Below are positions 33,801 to 44,640 of a stretch of DNA of 64,000 nucleotides, in pieces. The notes beneath the pieces are model-generated. The model did not search any database and had not been told where the DNA came from. It was given only the letters and a program-made list of their open reading frames with translations. Location of the stretch: the NCBI GenBank assembly GCA_025024175.1, contig QCXZ01000086.1:18814245-18878244 (forward strand), in the 5' to 3' direction. Both the position numbers and the translations under genes were made by a program. The DNA is from Rhyzopertha dominica. Lineage: Eukaryota > Arthropoda > Insecta > Coleoptera > Bostrichidae. How positions within the stretch are numbered: the first letter of the stretch is position 1; the number at the start of each line of letters is the position of its first letter.

Positions 33801-33898
33801 AATTATATGAAATCTGTAAATCCTGCCAAATCAACAAAACTAATCATAAACCCGGTAGAGCTCCCATGGAGATTACTACGACAAGCGAGCGTCCATTC
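30831..33898 (+). pseudogene. Pol of gypsy element B: protease, RT, RNase H, start of integrase
   Basis: The protease carries FLVDTGANVSLIK (about 31108) and GLIGNDF (31327). RT starts near 31890 (VSPYSSPLWVVPKK). A TAA at 32062-32064 lies between two fully conserved parts. [14 protein letters not shown] and PFGLKNAPSTFQRLM follow, but the active site reads YMDVIV instead of YMDD (codon 32386-32388). RNase H has LTTDASN and TEKELLAVV. A frame change follows TDH near 33030. The integrase zinc domain (GHCGYLRTYKRIKENYKWPSM) is present. The protein is cut at about 33898 in the link before the integrase core, and the 3' LTR is missing. It is a 5' part of an element that is dead by truncation and by a lost catalytic Asp. 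Confidence 0.85.
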
Positions 33899-33983
33899 CG
33901 TCCGCTTTAGATTTTTTTGTTTTTCTTTCCTTAGGTGGTTAATTTCACTTTAGAATTCCTATTTATTTTTGCCTATATTAAGG

Positions 33984-34130
33984 AATTATTCATACTGTTT
34001 GTAAAATAAGTATTTCACTTTAAAGTTATTTTATATAAAAAAATGTTAATAATAAAATAATAAAAAATTATTCATACTGTATGTAAAATGTTAAGTATTT
34101 CACATTAAACTTATTTTAAATTAAAAAAAT
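33984..34130. repeat. Tandem duplication of about 66 bp, AT-rich
   Basis: The segment at 33984-34049 (AATTATTCATACTG...AAATGTTAAT) is followed at 34066-34130 by a second, slightly diverged copy. It lies in what is probably the intron of the Harbinger transposase gene on the minus strand. Confidence 0.7.
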
Positions 34131-34153
34131 GTTAAATCCGTTTAGTTACTTAC

Positions 34154-34449
34154 CTTATAGTTACATATAACCTCTCCGCGGAAGATATTGGTGCCATGCA
34201 GGTATTTTTTCGTAGCAGCTTGGCCTCTATCCGCGTTAAAAGAAAATNAAATGTACCTATAGACATCCGCATAAATTCAAAAAATCTTACAGGATGATTT
34301 CTGAGGTNTCGATATAGGTGATGGAATTCGCCGTATTGATATCTCAATTCATTTATCGGATGAACACTATACTCTCTACTTCTTTTCCTGGGAATATCTT
34401 CTTCTGCATCTTCGAGCAGGACGAGCGCACGACGCGTTTTAAACGACAT
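34154..34449 (-). pseudogene. First exon of a PIF/Harbinger transposase, minus strand
   Basis: From ATG 34449 the frame gives an acidic/basic start, then REYSVHPINELR...GEFHHLY, RFFEFMRMSIGTF and SSAERLYVTIR, the usual N-terminal part of HARBI1-type transposases. It ends at 34154 in a consensus splice donor (AAG before GTAAGT). Two unresolved bases lie inside. The catalytic exon that should follow to the left is missing: gypsy element B ends about 250 bp away. It matches exon 1 of the complete Harbinger element at 58.6 kb in layout but not closely in sequence. The piece is dead. Confidence 0.75.
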
Positions 34450-34612
34450 CTTGAAAAATACTAACTACCTACGTACTCTTTTTTCGGTTTGCAACCAAGC
34501 GTTAACACCTAAAGTATAATTACGTTATGACTTAACACCTGCAACCTGACACCCGTCACCTGACGCCTAGAAGTATAATCGCGGGCTAAAGCGCTAGCCC
34601 TACCATTCACCA

Positions 34613-34620
34613 TGTACGCG
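34613..34620. repeat. Left copy of 8-bp target duplication TGTACGCG
   Basis: TGTACGCG directly precedes the hAT end (CAGCGTTGCC). The same eight bases follow the right end at 37650-37657. An 8-bp duplication is diagnostic of hAT insertion. Confidence 0.9.
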
Positions 34621-37600
34621 CAGCGTTGCCTACTTAGTGGATTTTCCGCTAAATCTAGCTTATAGAGCATACCATCTGGCGGCAAAATTTTGCGTTTAGT
34701 GTATGGTGAATTATTCGGCGGATTTTTTAATAAGCTGGTAGAAATTCTAGCTTATTTTGATGACCGTTTCTCTTTAATAGAAAGCGATATGTTACATTCG
34801 CTGCTGCTGTCTTGTAGTTCGCATGTCCTTTAGTCTCTTATTAGATCATTTTGAATAGTATAAGTGGTAGTTCACGCGAAATGCTAATGCTATACCTACT
34901 ATCCGGATTGTTTCTTACAGAAATGCAATGGAAATTTATACCTACATTATACAGTGCCAGTGCTCGCAGTGTGTGTCAACTCCAATGTTCTGTGTTCGTC
35001 TCTAATCTGTGGAATGGTGTCGTCAGTGTCAGCAGCGTTGTTCAGTCATCATCAAAGTAAAAATACATACATATACGTAACATAAAACAATTAAAGCTTT
35101 AATATGAAACCGCTTTTTTAGATGCCGCGACCGCAATATATACAAAAATTTAGGGATGTTTGGCTTAAAGACCCACTTTTAAAACCCTGGCTAAAAAAGG
35201 TAGATTCGACTGGTGGAGCTTTAGCAAAATGTGCATTTTGTGGCAACCTACTTAGTTCTAAATATGCAGACTTAAAACAACATGCAGAGAGCAAAAAACA
35301 CAGAGACAATAGCAAGCGGCATGAACAAATTGGCGTTCAACAACCTAAGATACCATTTTTGCCAAACAAGTCGCTAAATGAAGCAAGATTGGCTGAATGT
35401 CAGTTGGCCCTATTTATAGCTGCACATACTGCAGTGCACCAAATAGACCATCAGCGCATTTGTGTAAAAACGTATTTGACACATTTGCATCGAAGTATAT
35501 GCAACTACATAGAACCAAGTGCACAAATATAATTATTAATGTGCTGGGCAGTCATTTCACCCAAAAACTGATTGACGATATAGGATCCAGCCCTTTCAGC
35601 TTATTGTTGGATGAATCCAACGACATTACAGTAAATAAGTATTTAGGTTCTGTTATCATTTATTTCAGTAAAAAGCAGAAAAAGCTTGTATATAGATTTA
35701 GATTATTTAGATTTAATTGAATTAGAATCCTGTGATGCAGAAGGCTTAACGCATGCCGTTCTAACTTTAATTGCAAAATACAAACTGCAGATTATAAATT
35801 TGAAAGGCATTGGAACCGACAACGCCTCTGTAATGACGGGAATAAACAGTGGTGTGTATATACGACTGAAAGAGCACAATCCAAACATAGTGCTCATTGG
35901 GTGTCTATGCCATTCTTTACAGCTGGCAGTGTCTGCAGCAGCAAAAGACTTTTTGCCAAGAAACCTAGAATTTCTTATAAAAGACACATACGACTGGTTT
36001 TCTAGGTCCAGTTTACGACAAAAAGCATATAAAGAACTCTACAAGCTTATAAACGATGAAAAAAACCCTTTAAAAATCACTCAATCGTGTACAACAAGAT
36101 GGCTCTCTATAGAATCTGCTGTTTCTAGAATACATTCGCAGTGGAGAGAGACAAAATGAAAAGTGTTATACAGCAATTATGCATATATATGTTTCTTCAA
36201 GCCCATTCTGCAGGACGTCCAAAAAGTAAACAAAAGCTTTGAAGCAAATACTGTAGACTCTTTTAAACTACTCGATGACCTGCTAAATCTCATTAATTTG
36301 CTTGTTAGAAAAATTGTGGTGCCTACTTCAAAATTTCAAGTCGTTAAAGATAAAATGGAGGACTTTATTGATAGAGATTGTTATTTGGGTTACCTTTTTG
36401 AAAGAAAAATCAATGAAATGAAAAGTACAGCATTTACAGAGGATCGTCTGGTAAGAGACAGATGCATTGAATTTCTAATTAAGCTTGTTAATGAAATTTG
36501 TAATAGAGTTCCTGACAATTTTAATCTGTTAAAAAAAGTTAATGTGTTTTGTGTTGACAACGTTTTAAAAGCAGCAAAACCAAAAATAACTGATTTACTT
36601 GAAGAATTTGCAAAAAATGAAGAAGACATAGCAAAAATAGAGAGTCAGTGGCAAAACATACATCTAATAAAGTGGGACTGTATTGCTGACACCAAGGAGT
36701 TTTGGTTAGAAGTATTCACATATAAAAATTCTATTAATGAAAATCCTTTTCAAGACTTGGCAGAATGTGCCATGTCATTTTTGGTTTTACCCCATTCAAA
36801 CGCTGAAGTAGAAAGGCTTTTCAGTATGATGAATTTAATTAAAAATAAAGTAAGGAACCGCATGCAGCTTCCATTGTTAAATGCTGTTATTGCTGTAAGA
36901 AGTGGCCTTAGAAGAGCTGGAAACTGTTGTCATGACTACACAATTCCGAATGAAGTGCTACAAAAGATAAAAACGAATGAGACCTATCAAGCGCAGACTG
37001 AAGAGCAGGATCTTCCAGAGACTGAAATTGATATCGATTTTTTAATTACAGTGTAATAAATACCTAAATACGTTATTTACATTAATAAACAGAGTGTTAT
37101 ATTATTTTTACGTTTTTTTTTTCATTTTATAGCAATAATTTATGGTATGTATGTATATCAGTTATATGGCTTGTAGTAAGAAATAAAGATTAAGTTGCGT
37201 ATATTATCGTGGCTCTTATTAAACTAACAACGTTTTAGCAACAAAATATTCCACAGCATGTCTAGTAGTAGTATCATCATAAAGATAAGCGCACATATGA
37301 AATGGGTGTTGAATTGTACGGCATAAAAAGAAGTAGTCTCATCCTACCAAAATCCTATAAAAAATCCAAAAAACCTATTCTTTTTTAACAGCTTATTTAT
37401 GTCATCAAAAATTTGGGAAAAATCATAATATAATGCCGTCTTTACAAATAATTAACATAAAGCATAAATCGCATATGAAAAATTTTTTTTTGTTTTGACA
37501 ACACAATAATAGGTATAATAAGCCGTATGTTATATATCGTCATATACCTACTTATATATGTATATCGTAAATTATAGATGTTAGTGGATTTTTAGCGGAT

Positions 37601-37649
37601 TTCTTTACTTGGTACAGCGGATTTTTGTGTACCACTGTTAGCAACACTG
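34621..37649 (+). mobile_element. Complete hAT DNA transposon, 3.03 kb
   Basis: The left end CAGCGTTGCC and the right end, whose complement reads CAGTGTTGCT, are the short imperfect inverted repeats of a hAT element. An identical 8-bp target duplication (TGTACGCG) lies on both sides. Inside each end the motif GGATTTTNNGCGGA recurs (for example near 34655 and 37590-37625), as expected for subterminal transposase-binding sites. The transposase gene inside is lightly broken, so the copy is recent but probably not self-mobile. Confidence 0.9.
35122..37056 (+). pseudogene. hAT transposase with BED-like finger, three light breaks
   Basis: The N-terminus has a BED-type zinc finger (CAFCGNLLSSKYADLKQH, residues about 35-55). 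The catalytic region shows SLLLDESNDI, GIGTDNASVMTG and later SNAEVERLFSMM, which bracket the DDE triad. CLCHSLQLAVSAAAKDF and TRWLSIESAV are the usual hAT signatures. The C-terminal dimerisation part (AECAMSFLVLP...NAVIAVRSGL) is complete. Breaks: a frame change near 35455, a small deletion or frame change near 35690, and a single in-frame TGA at 36157. Without these it would be about 640 residues, the usual length. It would excise and reinsert the element with 8-bp duplications. Confidence 0.85.
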
Positions 37650-38185
37650 TGTACGCGCAGACGACGCAGTGCAAGCTATCGCTTATCGCTTGTAATACGC
37701 AGGTTCGAAAACAGAATGATGTGACGGACCCGTGTTGCAGTTGCGCTGTACTTAAGTGTTTTGCGATTCATGTACTACATTTCATTAACTAGTAATAATA
37801 CCTATTTTTAAATGAATCTACAGCAGATAGGTTTTTATATGTAGAACAAACAAGTGAGGTGTGGTTGCACTTTAACGAATCCTGCAGGCGTGTGCTTCTG
37901 TCACTATAAGATACGTGATTGTCGGTGGCGAATGCGGGTGGTGTAGTTTACTTCATTTGTTCAAACAGTCAGCTGGCCGGTAAGTATTTAAGTTTTAGAC
38001 TAATTTCCTGTAACTTTTTGTGAGAACAGAGTAAGCATTGAGATGATTACAGGTGATTTATTTAAAAAAAAACACTTGCTGTATCAGAATCTGTGTGTCA
38101 TTAGGCTTATAACCGTATATACACATAAGACTTTGGGGTTGCATACCCCCAGTCTACGTCTCATAAAGCAAATTTGGAGCCCAGT
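37650..38185 (+). other. Flank with right target duplication and an exon-like splice donor
   Basis: It begins with the right TGTACGCG. From about 37700 the sequence is GC-richer and ends in a consensus donor at 37980 (GGCCG before GTAAGT). A good acceptor lies at 38310, just before the start codon of the pogo transposase. The stretch may therefore be an untranslated first exon that lies outside the pogo element. No protein-coding frame is supported. Confidence 0.35.
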
Positions 38186-38187
38186 GT

Positions 38188-40445
38188 CTAAGAGTACGCA
38201 CCCAAAGAGTACGCACGCGTACTCTTAGCATCCATGTGCGTACTCTTAGAAACCACGTGCGTATTCTTTCCGGCTAATTAAAATTTAATGAAAAAATATA
38301 TTTTTTGCAGATAATGAGTAAATACAAGAGGAAATCTGAGCGTTCACTAAAATTTACTGCGGAGATATTGCAAGAAGCCCGCGAAAGAATAGATAGGGGT
38401 GAAAGCAAGAGATCCGTAGCTGCTTCATTAGGTGTCAACGAATGCTCCTTACGAAAACGCTTAAAGGTGGGAACAGTTCCGGCGACGCTTGGAAGATTTG
38501 TTCCTGTTTTCTCACCGATCGTGGAAGAAGACCTAGCGAACCACATAAGGGAACATGATAAGCGATTTTATGGACTGACTGTGAGAGACGTGATGTTACT
38601 GGCCTTCCAATACGCTGAAATGAACAATTTCTCACATCGTTTCAACAAAGACAAAAAGACTGCTGGAAGAAACTGGACAAGGGCTTTTGCTAAAAGAAAC
38701 AACTTATCTCTTAGAAGTCCGGAAAAATGTAGTTTGGCAAGGGCCGTTGGATTTAATAGGGTGCAGTTTCGTCGTTTTTTTGACAACCTTCGCGATTGCT
38801 ACAGTAAGACAAAAGCAGGGCCTCATCGCATTTTTAACATGGATGAGACGGGAATGTCTACCGTCCCGAACAAAATTCCGAAAGTCTTTGCCCCAAAAGG
38901 CAAAAGAAATGTCTCAAAAGTCGTGTCGGCTGAGAGGGGACAAACTGTTACCGCGGTATGTTGCATGAGTGCATCGGGGATCTGGGTACCCCCTTGCCTT
39001 ATATTTCCCAGAAAGCGAATGAGAGATGAGTTATTTGTTGGGGCACCTCCTGGAACATTGAGACTAGTAGCAGAATCTGGCTATATGAATACAGATCTTT
39101 TTCTAGAGTGGCTGCACCACTTCCAGAATTTTGTTAAATCATCAGCAGAGGATCCAGTAATTTTGATATTAGACAATCACACGTCACACTGTAGTTTGCC
39201 AGCAATTATTTTTGCCAGAGAACACCGCATAACATTGTTAACACTACCTCCGCACGCCAGTCACAAGATGCAGCCCTTAGATAAAGGGTTTTTCGGGCCC
39301 CTTAAAAGTGCATTCTCGGCAGAATGTGACAAATGGATTGTTAACAATCCTGGCAAAGTTATCACTCTGAAACAAATATCTTCGTTATTTCATAATGCCT
39401 ACTCAAGGGCAGCAACCATAGGTATCTGCGAAAAATCCTTTGCTGCAACAGGTCTGTATCCGTACAACCCAGACATATTTACAGATGACGATTTTGCTCC
39501 AGCCCAAGTCACCGATGTGTTATTGGAGGAAAATGTTGACCAAACTCCTGACATTTCCGTACCTGCTGCTTCTTCTAATACGCCACAGTCAAATTCTTCT
39601 TCTGATGAAGATGATAACTTACCTCTACGCGTGTTACACCCACTACATACACCTCCCAGAAACGATATTCCAGTAGTAGAAAATCTTCCATCTATGTGCC
39701 CAAATGAAAGTGCCTACTATTGTCCTCTCAAACGTCCGAACAGTCCCGTTGCCGGTCCAAGTCATTCCTCAATCTCGAATATGGGCACTTGCAGTCTTAG
39801 TACGGTAACTCCGGAAATGATAGTTCCATTGCCAAAAATTAAAGAGCCGCAAGTCCGAAGAAAGCATGGCAAAATATCTGAGATTTTGTCGTCTACACCA
39901 TACAAAGACCAACTCGAGGAAAGCTTAGCAGAAAGGACGAAGCAAGTTAAGCGTTCGGTTTTTTCGGACAAATCCACCTGCAAGAATCCGAAGACATCTA
40001 GGGGAAAGAAGGAAGATAAAGATGCTGTTTGTTCTTCGTACAAGGAATCGTACAGTTCTACCACTAAAGGGAGCGACTGGTTACAGTGCGCCAAATGCAA
40101 AAAGTGGTGGCATGAAGACTGCAGTAATTATCTAGGGCAAGGAATATTTACCTGCAACGGATGTATCGATGAAAAACAATTATAATTTTATATTATGAAC
40201 GGAAATATTAACTGCGTACTCTTAGGTACAGAACTGCGTACTCTTAAGACCAAGTGTGCCTAAGAGTTCGCAGTTGCAATATGCCACATTTTTGAAAAAT
40301 ACAAGTTTCTGTTAAATTTAAATGTTCCAAAGAATATATTTTATGTTGAAGTAGATTGTAAGTGATATTTTTGTAGCAAAATAATAGTTTATTTCCGGAT
40401 AGTTTCTTTTCTATCCCAGTTTAAAAATTAAGTGCGTACTCTTAG
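38188..40445 (+). mobile_element. pogo-type DNA transposon with repeated TGCGTACTCTTAG motifs at both ends
   Basis: The gene is framed by many copies of the 13-bp motif TGCGTACTCTTAG in both orientations: left at 38188, 38204, 38217, 38237 and 38258; right at 40213, 40235, 40261 and 40433. The outermost copies at the two ends are inverted relative to each other, so they are part of the terminal repeats. The exact ends and the TA target duplication could not be fixed, and the limits given are the outermost motif copies. Confidence 0.7.
38314..40185 (+). CDS. Intact pogo-type transposase with C-terminal PHD-like finger
   Basis: An uninterrupted 623-residue frame starts at ATG 38314, just after a splice acceptor (TTTTTTGCAG). 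Residues about 10-55 form a psq-type helix-turn-helix (AAASLGVNECSLRKRL-like). Residues 75-145 look like a CENP-B-type second DNA-binding part. The DDE_1 catalytic domain has D177 (FNMDETG), D287 (LILDNHTSH) and D323 (MQPLDKGFF), a DD35D spacing. Residues 410-550 are Ser/Pro-rich and probably disordered. The end (about 585-618) carries a PHD-like finger (CAKCKKWWHEDC...FTCNGC). The intact enzyme would move the element into TA sites. It stands out among broken neighbours, so it is either a young copy or one kept for a host function. Confidence 0.9.
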   Translation: MSKYKRKSERSLKFTAEILQEARERIDRGESKRSVAASLGVNECSLRKRLKVGTVPATLGRFVPVFSPIVEEDLANHIREHDKRFYGLTVRDVMLLAFQYAEMNNFSHRFNKDKKTAGRNWTRAFAKRNNLSLRSPEKCSLARAVGFNRVQFRRFFDNLRDCYSKTKAGPHRIFNMDETGMSTVPNKIPKVFAPKGKRNVSKVVSAERGQTVTAVCCMSASGIWVPPCLIFPRKRMRDELFVGAPPGTLRLVAESGYMNTDLFLEWLHHFQNFVKSSAEDPVILILDNHTSHCSLPAIIFAREHRITLLTLPPHASHKMQPLDKGFFGPLKSAFSAECDKWIVNNPGKVITLKQISSLFHNAYSRAATIGICEKSFAATGLYPYNPDIFTDDDFAPAQVTDVLLEENVDQTPDISVPAASSNTPQSNSSSDEDDNLPLRVLHPLHTPPRNDIPVVENLPSMCPNESAYYCPLKRPNSPVAGPSHSSISNMGTCSLSTVTPEMIVPLPKIKEPQVRRKHGKISEILSSTPYKDQLEESLAERTKQVKRSVFSDKSTCKNPKTSRGKKEDKDAVCSSYKESYSSTTKGSDWLQCAKCKKWWHEDCSNYLGQGIFTCNGCIDEKQL

Positions 40446-40469
40446 AGCCCCCTACCCTACCCCTTAAAT

Positions 40470-40990
40470 TTAGCTGCATGAAGCAAAAACTTAGAGATGA
40501 GTGTATAAAACTTACGGCACAACTTTCTCTCTCCTTTCAAGAAGCTACAAACAAACAATTATTGGCACATTTTATACTTTTAAGGAATGTTCCAACAATT
40601 TAAGCATTATTATCCATTATCTCAAACAACTAAGTGGTAGTGATAAAGAATCAATAATTTCTAATATCATGCTGTCCCCATATTGGAAAGAAATTTTGAA
40701 TTCAAATAACTGTAACACCGTAGAGGAGCAACTGTTGCTCCCACTTTGTATGTATTTTGATGATTAAGAGAGCGGCAACGCGTTAGCCTCACATGCTGCA
40801 CTCATAAGCTTGGCGCAGTATATCTATCTTCTCCGTGTATACCACCGGAATTTCTTGGAAAATTAGAAAACATATTTATGACTCTACTTTTTTGTAGTGA
40901 TGGTATTAAGTGTTTTGGTAATGAATCCGTCTTTAGAGTTTCTGAGTAAAGTTATGCTTCTCAGAGGATCAAAATAACCAGCTGAAAGCA
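40470..40990 (+). pseudogene. Fragment of an unknown repeat-family protein
   Basis: The text reads KQKLRDECIKLTAQLSLSF, then, after a frame change, an open stretch to 40767 (SGSDKESIISNIMLSPYWK). IPPEFLGKLENIFMTLLF follows near 40850, with CFGNESVF at 40912. The phrase order fits a multicopy uncharacterised insect protein, probably the same family as the zinc-finger fragment at 9.9 kb. There is no catalytic motif to show that it is a transposase. Confidence 0.4.
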
Positions 40991-41529
40991 TCTACGTTTA
41001 TTAGCTACAATAACATTATCCAAAAGATGACTGAGATTATCAAAATCGAAATAGAGTTATAGCCAACGTTGTTAAATTTTCCCAGGAAGACTGGAACTAC
41101 GGTTTTCAAAGGTACCTTGAACCGGGTAACACTCAGGGGGAGTGACTCGTTTCACAGCGTCATAGAAAGAAACTCAAAGGCGTTTGGGGTAAAATGCTGG
41201 ACTAGATCTTATTCAATTATTTTCTATCAATACATCTGAGCTATTCTTCAATTCAACCTGGGAGGAAAACCAACGACACTGATGTATTAAGTAAGAAATA
41301 GTTGATAAAAAGTTTATCAAAGATCGAATTTCCAAGAATGAAGTTATAATTTGAAACATAACTCTTCAGGTGATATGATATTTAACGAGACATTAAGGAA
41401 TGAATAACAATTTAGTTTACACGCAACAGAAATCAAACCAGCTGTTCAGATACAGAAATCTAACCCGCACAACTTTGAGAATTTTTAACCAGTTCCAGTT
41501 CATAATTAAATTTGTATGCGCAGTTTAAT
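40991..41529. other. Stretch with no recognised gene
   Basis: Only short broken frames are seen, possibly continuing the preceding fragment. No motif, repeat or RNA structure could be supported. Confidence 0.4.
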
Positions 41530-42660
41530 AGTCAGACTAATAACCAATTCCACCATCAGTTAAGACAATTTGCAGAACTGAATCGGTGATTTTCACAACC
41601 GATTGCAGTCAAACAACACATCCCACAATGCGTGTTTGGACCTCCACCAAATGTTTTTAAACCAGATCCAAGCAAAGTAAAAAATCTTCCAAAATCAACG
41701 GCAATGTCACTTTTGAGGCAAGCCTTTACACCTAACCCAACTTCTATGCACAAAATTAATCGCCGAAATTTACTTTTAAGACTTATATAACATAGAAAGT
41801 GGTGATATATAGAGATTGGACTATAAAAATGAATCACAACATTACGTTTACATGCAAGATGATTTTAATACTGGTCCAAATAATTCTAATTATTATGACT
41901 CATCTAATGGTGAACATAATGAGGTAACAAAGAATTTCAATTAACCACTAGTTCCAACACTAATACGTAAAGACGCCGTATCAGGATCGATTTAATTATG
42001 ACGCCATAGATGACGTTATCGAAATTAATAGTTACAACACAAACAATTTATCCTATATTATCTTATATTATAATCTAAAAACCAGCTCATAAATTACTTT
42101 AAGACATACGCGCTAAAAATCATTAATTAAAGCCAAAACTAGCTAAAGCACATAATTTCACTTATTTTTTTTCATTTTCGACGGCTTCATAAGCTTTGAA
42201 GAAATAAGGCAGGGTGTTATCGTAAAATTTCATTGCACTATTACACATTACGACCAAAAATAGCTTTTCTTCAAAGGATTAGATTAGTTAATTAGTAGTT
42301 AAAGCAAAAATTCCAGTTGATACTTTAAATGGTGGCGAGGTAATACTACCAAAACAACTGTTTAATGCCAGAAAGGTTAATTTTTGCAAAAATGGTTTTG
42401 CTATACTGGAAATCAGAAAAATATTACTAGATGCACCGGTTAAAGTAGCACATATTACAGGAAACAATAAATGTAACTGCTATTTCTTTAACATGGACTT
42501 CAAAGGTAAATATTTTTTTTTAATTTAATTAAGCCCCGGCAAAATCCCTGTAGATAAATTATTACGTACTGATCATCTTAATCCAGAAGAGAAAAAAGGT
42601 ATTATATAACTGCACATTAAAAATATTTTGTTTCGATAAGGTCAAAACCTGACAACAATG
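41530..42660 (+). pseudogene. Errantivirus-like gypsy fragment: Gag end to protease
   Basis: A Gag C-terminal piece (PPPNVFKPDPSKVKNLPKSTAMS, 41640-41710) is followed by the start of Pol (YDAIDDVIEINSYNTN near 42000). A protease region (VDTLNGGEVILPKQLFNARKVNF, 42320-42385) and the linker to RT (LRTDHLNPEEKKGI near 42570) come next. By recall this order and wording fit the 17.6/297-like errantivirus group. Stops are frequent. RT, integrase, env and both LTRs are missing, so this is an old remnant. Confidence 0.55.
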
Positions 42661-43290
42661 CGCAATGCAATAATTCTATGAATTAAATAACCGCAGTGAT
42701 CATGAGTAATATTCTTGTTACAAGTGCCTTTAATTATTTATTGCATTGTATTGCATTACTACTCGAAAATACCCGAATTTATTTTATTTATTTATGTTAA
42801 AAATTAAGCATATTTTGAGAAAGCATCTTTATCAAATGCTTTCAACATCAGTTCTTTGAACGCCAATCAACTATTAGTACTCTGCTTTTTAACTTTTTAA
42901 GACTGGTAGCAAATATAAAGGAATATTTTATTTTGTTCCGGTGTTTCCGTTGTTGAATTGAACTTACACGCTGTGGGTGACCATTCTTGGCCGATTTTGG
43001 TGACTTTTAATCGGTTCATAACTATCAGAATAGAACCTTAGTAATTTGTACAATGATTGATCTAATAATTGCATTTTTATAATCAGTTTTTTAAACAAAC
43101 GTTCTTTTAGTTCCTCTCTTTGCGTTAATTTTTTGCAAGTAACATCAAAACTATCCATCTGATTTCTACAACAATATTTCGAAAAAATGGTTATAATTTC
43201 AAGAAGAAATCATTTCGGTCGTTGATAATCCGAAAATCGTGTCACAGCCTGTCTAACTTTGCCGACGTGTTGCGCGACTTCACTCCTCAG
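42661..43290. other. AT-rich stretch with no recognised gene
   Basis: A short minus-strand frame at 42964-43158 has no recognisable features. Nothing else was seen. Confidence 0.4.
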
Positions 43291-43299
43291 TGCTTCTTG

Positions 43300-44640
43300 T
43301 CGGTACGTGCTTGAAATACAGTTCAAATCCGTTCGAAGAGGAAACACAAGACCCTTGCACAGACATTTGAGATAATTTAGAAATTAGACAACGGCCGAAG
43401 TCCCTTAGAACTCGTTGCCAAATATGGAGTTGGGAGGTCAATCATCACAGATATCAAGCAAATGAAGAACAAAATTTTTCAATACATGAATTCTTATCAA
43501 CAACAAACAACACATCCGACTTTAAAGGCAGCGAAACACCCCAGTGTGGAGACGGCGTTGTACACGTAGCAGAGGATCAACAATATGAACGTTTCTGGCN
43601 AAATTCTGCAGGAAGAGGCNAAACTTTTTTACTTACAAGCAAATTACAGAACGGGAAGATTTCGCGGCGAGTTCAGGTTGGTTGAACAATTTTAAGAAAT
43701 GGTTTAAAATTCGTCAGTTAACGGTTACGGGAGAAAAACTTTCGAGCAATTTTGCAGCAGTTGAACCAGTTCAAAAACTTTTTTTAAACAAAGTGCGGGA
43801 ACTGAACTTGGGTCCGAAACAAGTGTATAATACGAACGAAAGTGGACTATTTTGGCGAGCGTTACCCAAGAAGACACTAGTCAACAAAGATGAAGACTCT
43901 GCTCCAGGTGAAGGATCGGTTTACCTTCATGCCTTGTGTCAACGCATCTGGATCCCACAAATTAAAGTTATTCACAGTTGGGAAAACTGCCAATCCTAGA
44001 GCATTGTAAGACTGTAGAAATAAATTGCCGGTTATCTACAATCATCAGAGTGCCGCTTGGATGAATCAGCAACTTTTCAAGCAGTGGTTCCAGGAAGATT
44101 TCGTTCCTTCAATGCAAGCACATTTAAAGAAAAATGGTTTACCTCCTCGTGCCCTTTTGTTGCTGGACAACGCAACTAGAAAATGAACTACGGAGCCCAG
44201 ATGGTTTGATTTGCGTGTTGTATTTACCACCAAAACGCACCTCATTGTTACAACCGATGGATCAACATGCCATTCGAAGCATTAAAATGCATTACCAGAA
44301 ATAACTTCTTCATTTAATCGCTGATGAAACCGAACCTGCAAAAGCATTAAAGTGCTTCAATTTAAAAGATGCAATTTTCAGTCTCTACACGGCTTGGGAG
44401 CACCGTAAGTATTAATTAAAAATCGTGGAAAAAATCTGTGGCCTCGAAACATACGAGAAAATTCAGATAATGAATATGATGAAGATGACTTGTTGCCATT
44501 GGCAGAAGCGAGACGAAGAGGGATATCCCGTGAGAAAGAAGTAGAAGAAATGACGGTTTTTATTAATGCCATCTCAACAGGACAGACCCTTACAGCGGCT
44601 GAAGTTGAAGAATGGGCCTTGGGCGACGCAGCTGATTGCT
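43300..44640 (+). pseudogene. Decayed pogo/Jerky-type transposase
   Basis: The N-terminal CENP-B-type helix-turn-helix is visible (KLDNGRSPLELVAKYGVGRSIITDIK, about 43380-43460). The second DNA-binding part follows (WLNNFKKWFKIRQLTVTGEKLS, 43679-43740). The DDE core appears in pieces: QVYNTNESGLFWRALPKKT, where NESG replaces the usual NxDE/D, then QQLFKQWFQEDFVP and ALLLLDNA. The C-terminal piece reads LLPLAEARRRG...EVEEWALGD. Many stops, two Ns and a substituted first catalytic residue show it is long dead. It differs from the intact pogo copy at 38.3 kb. Confidence 0.7.
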
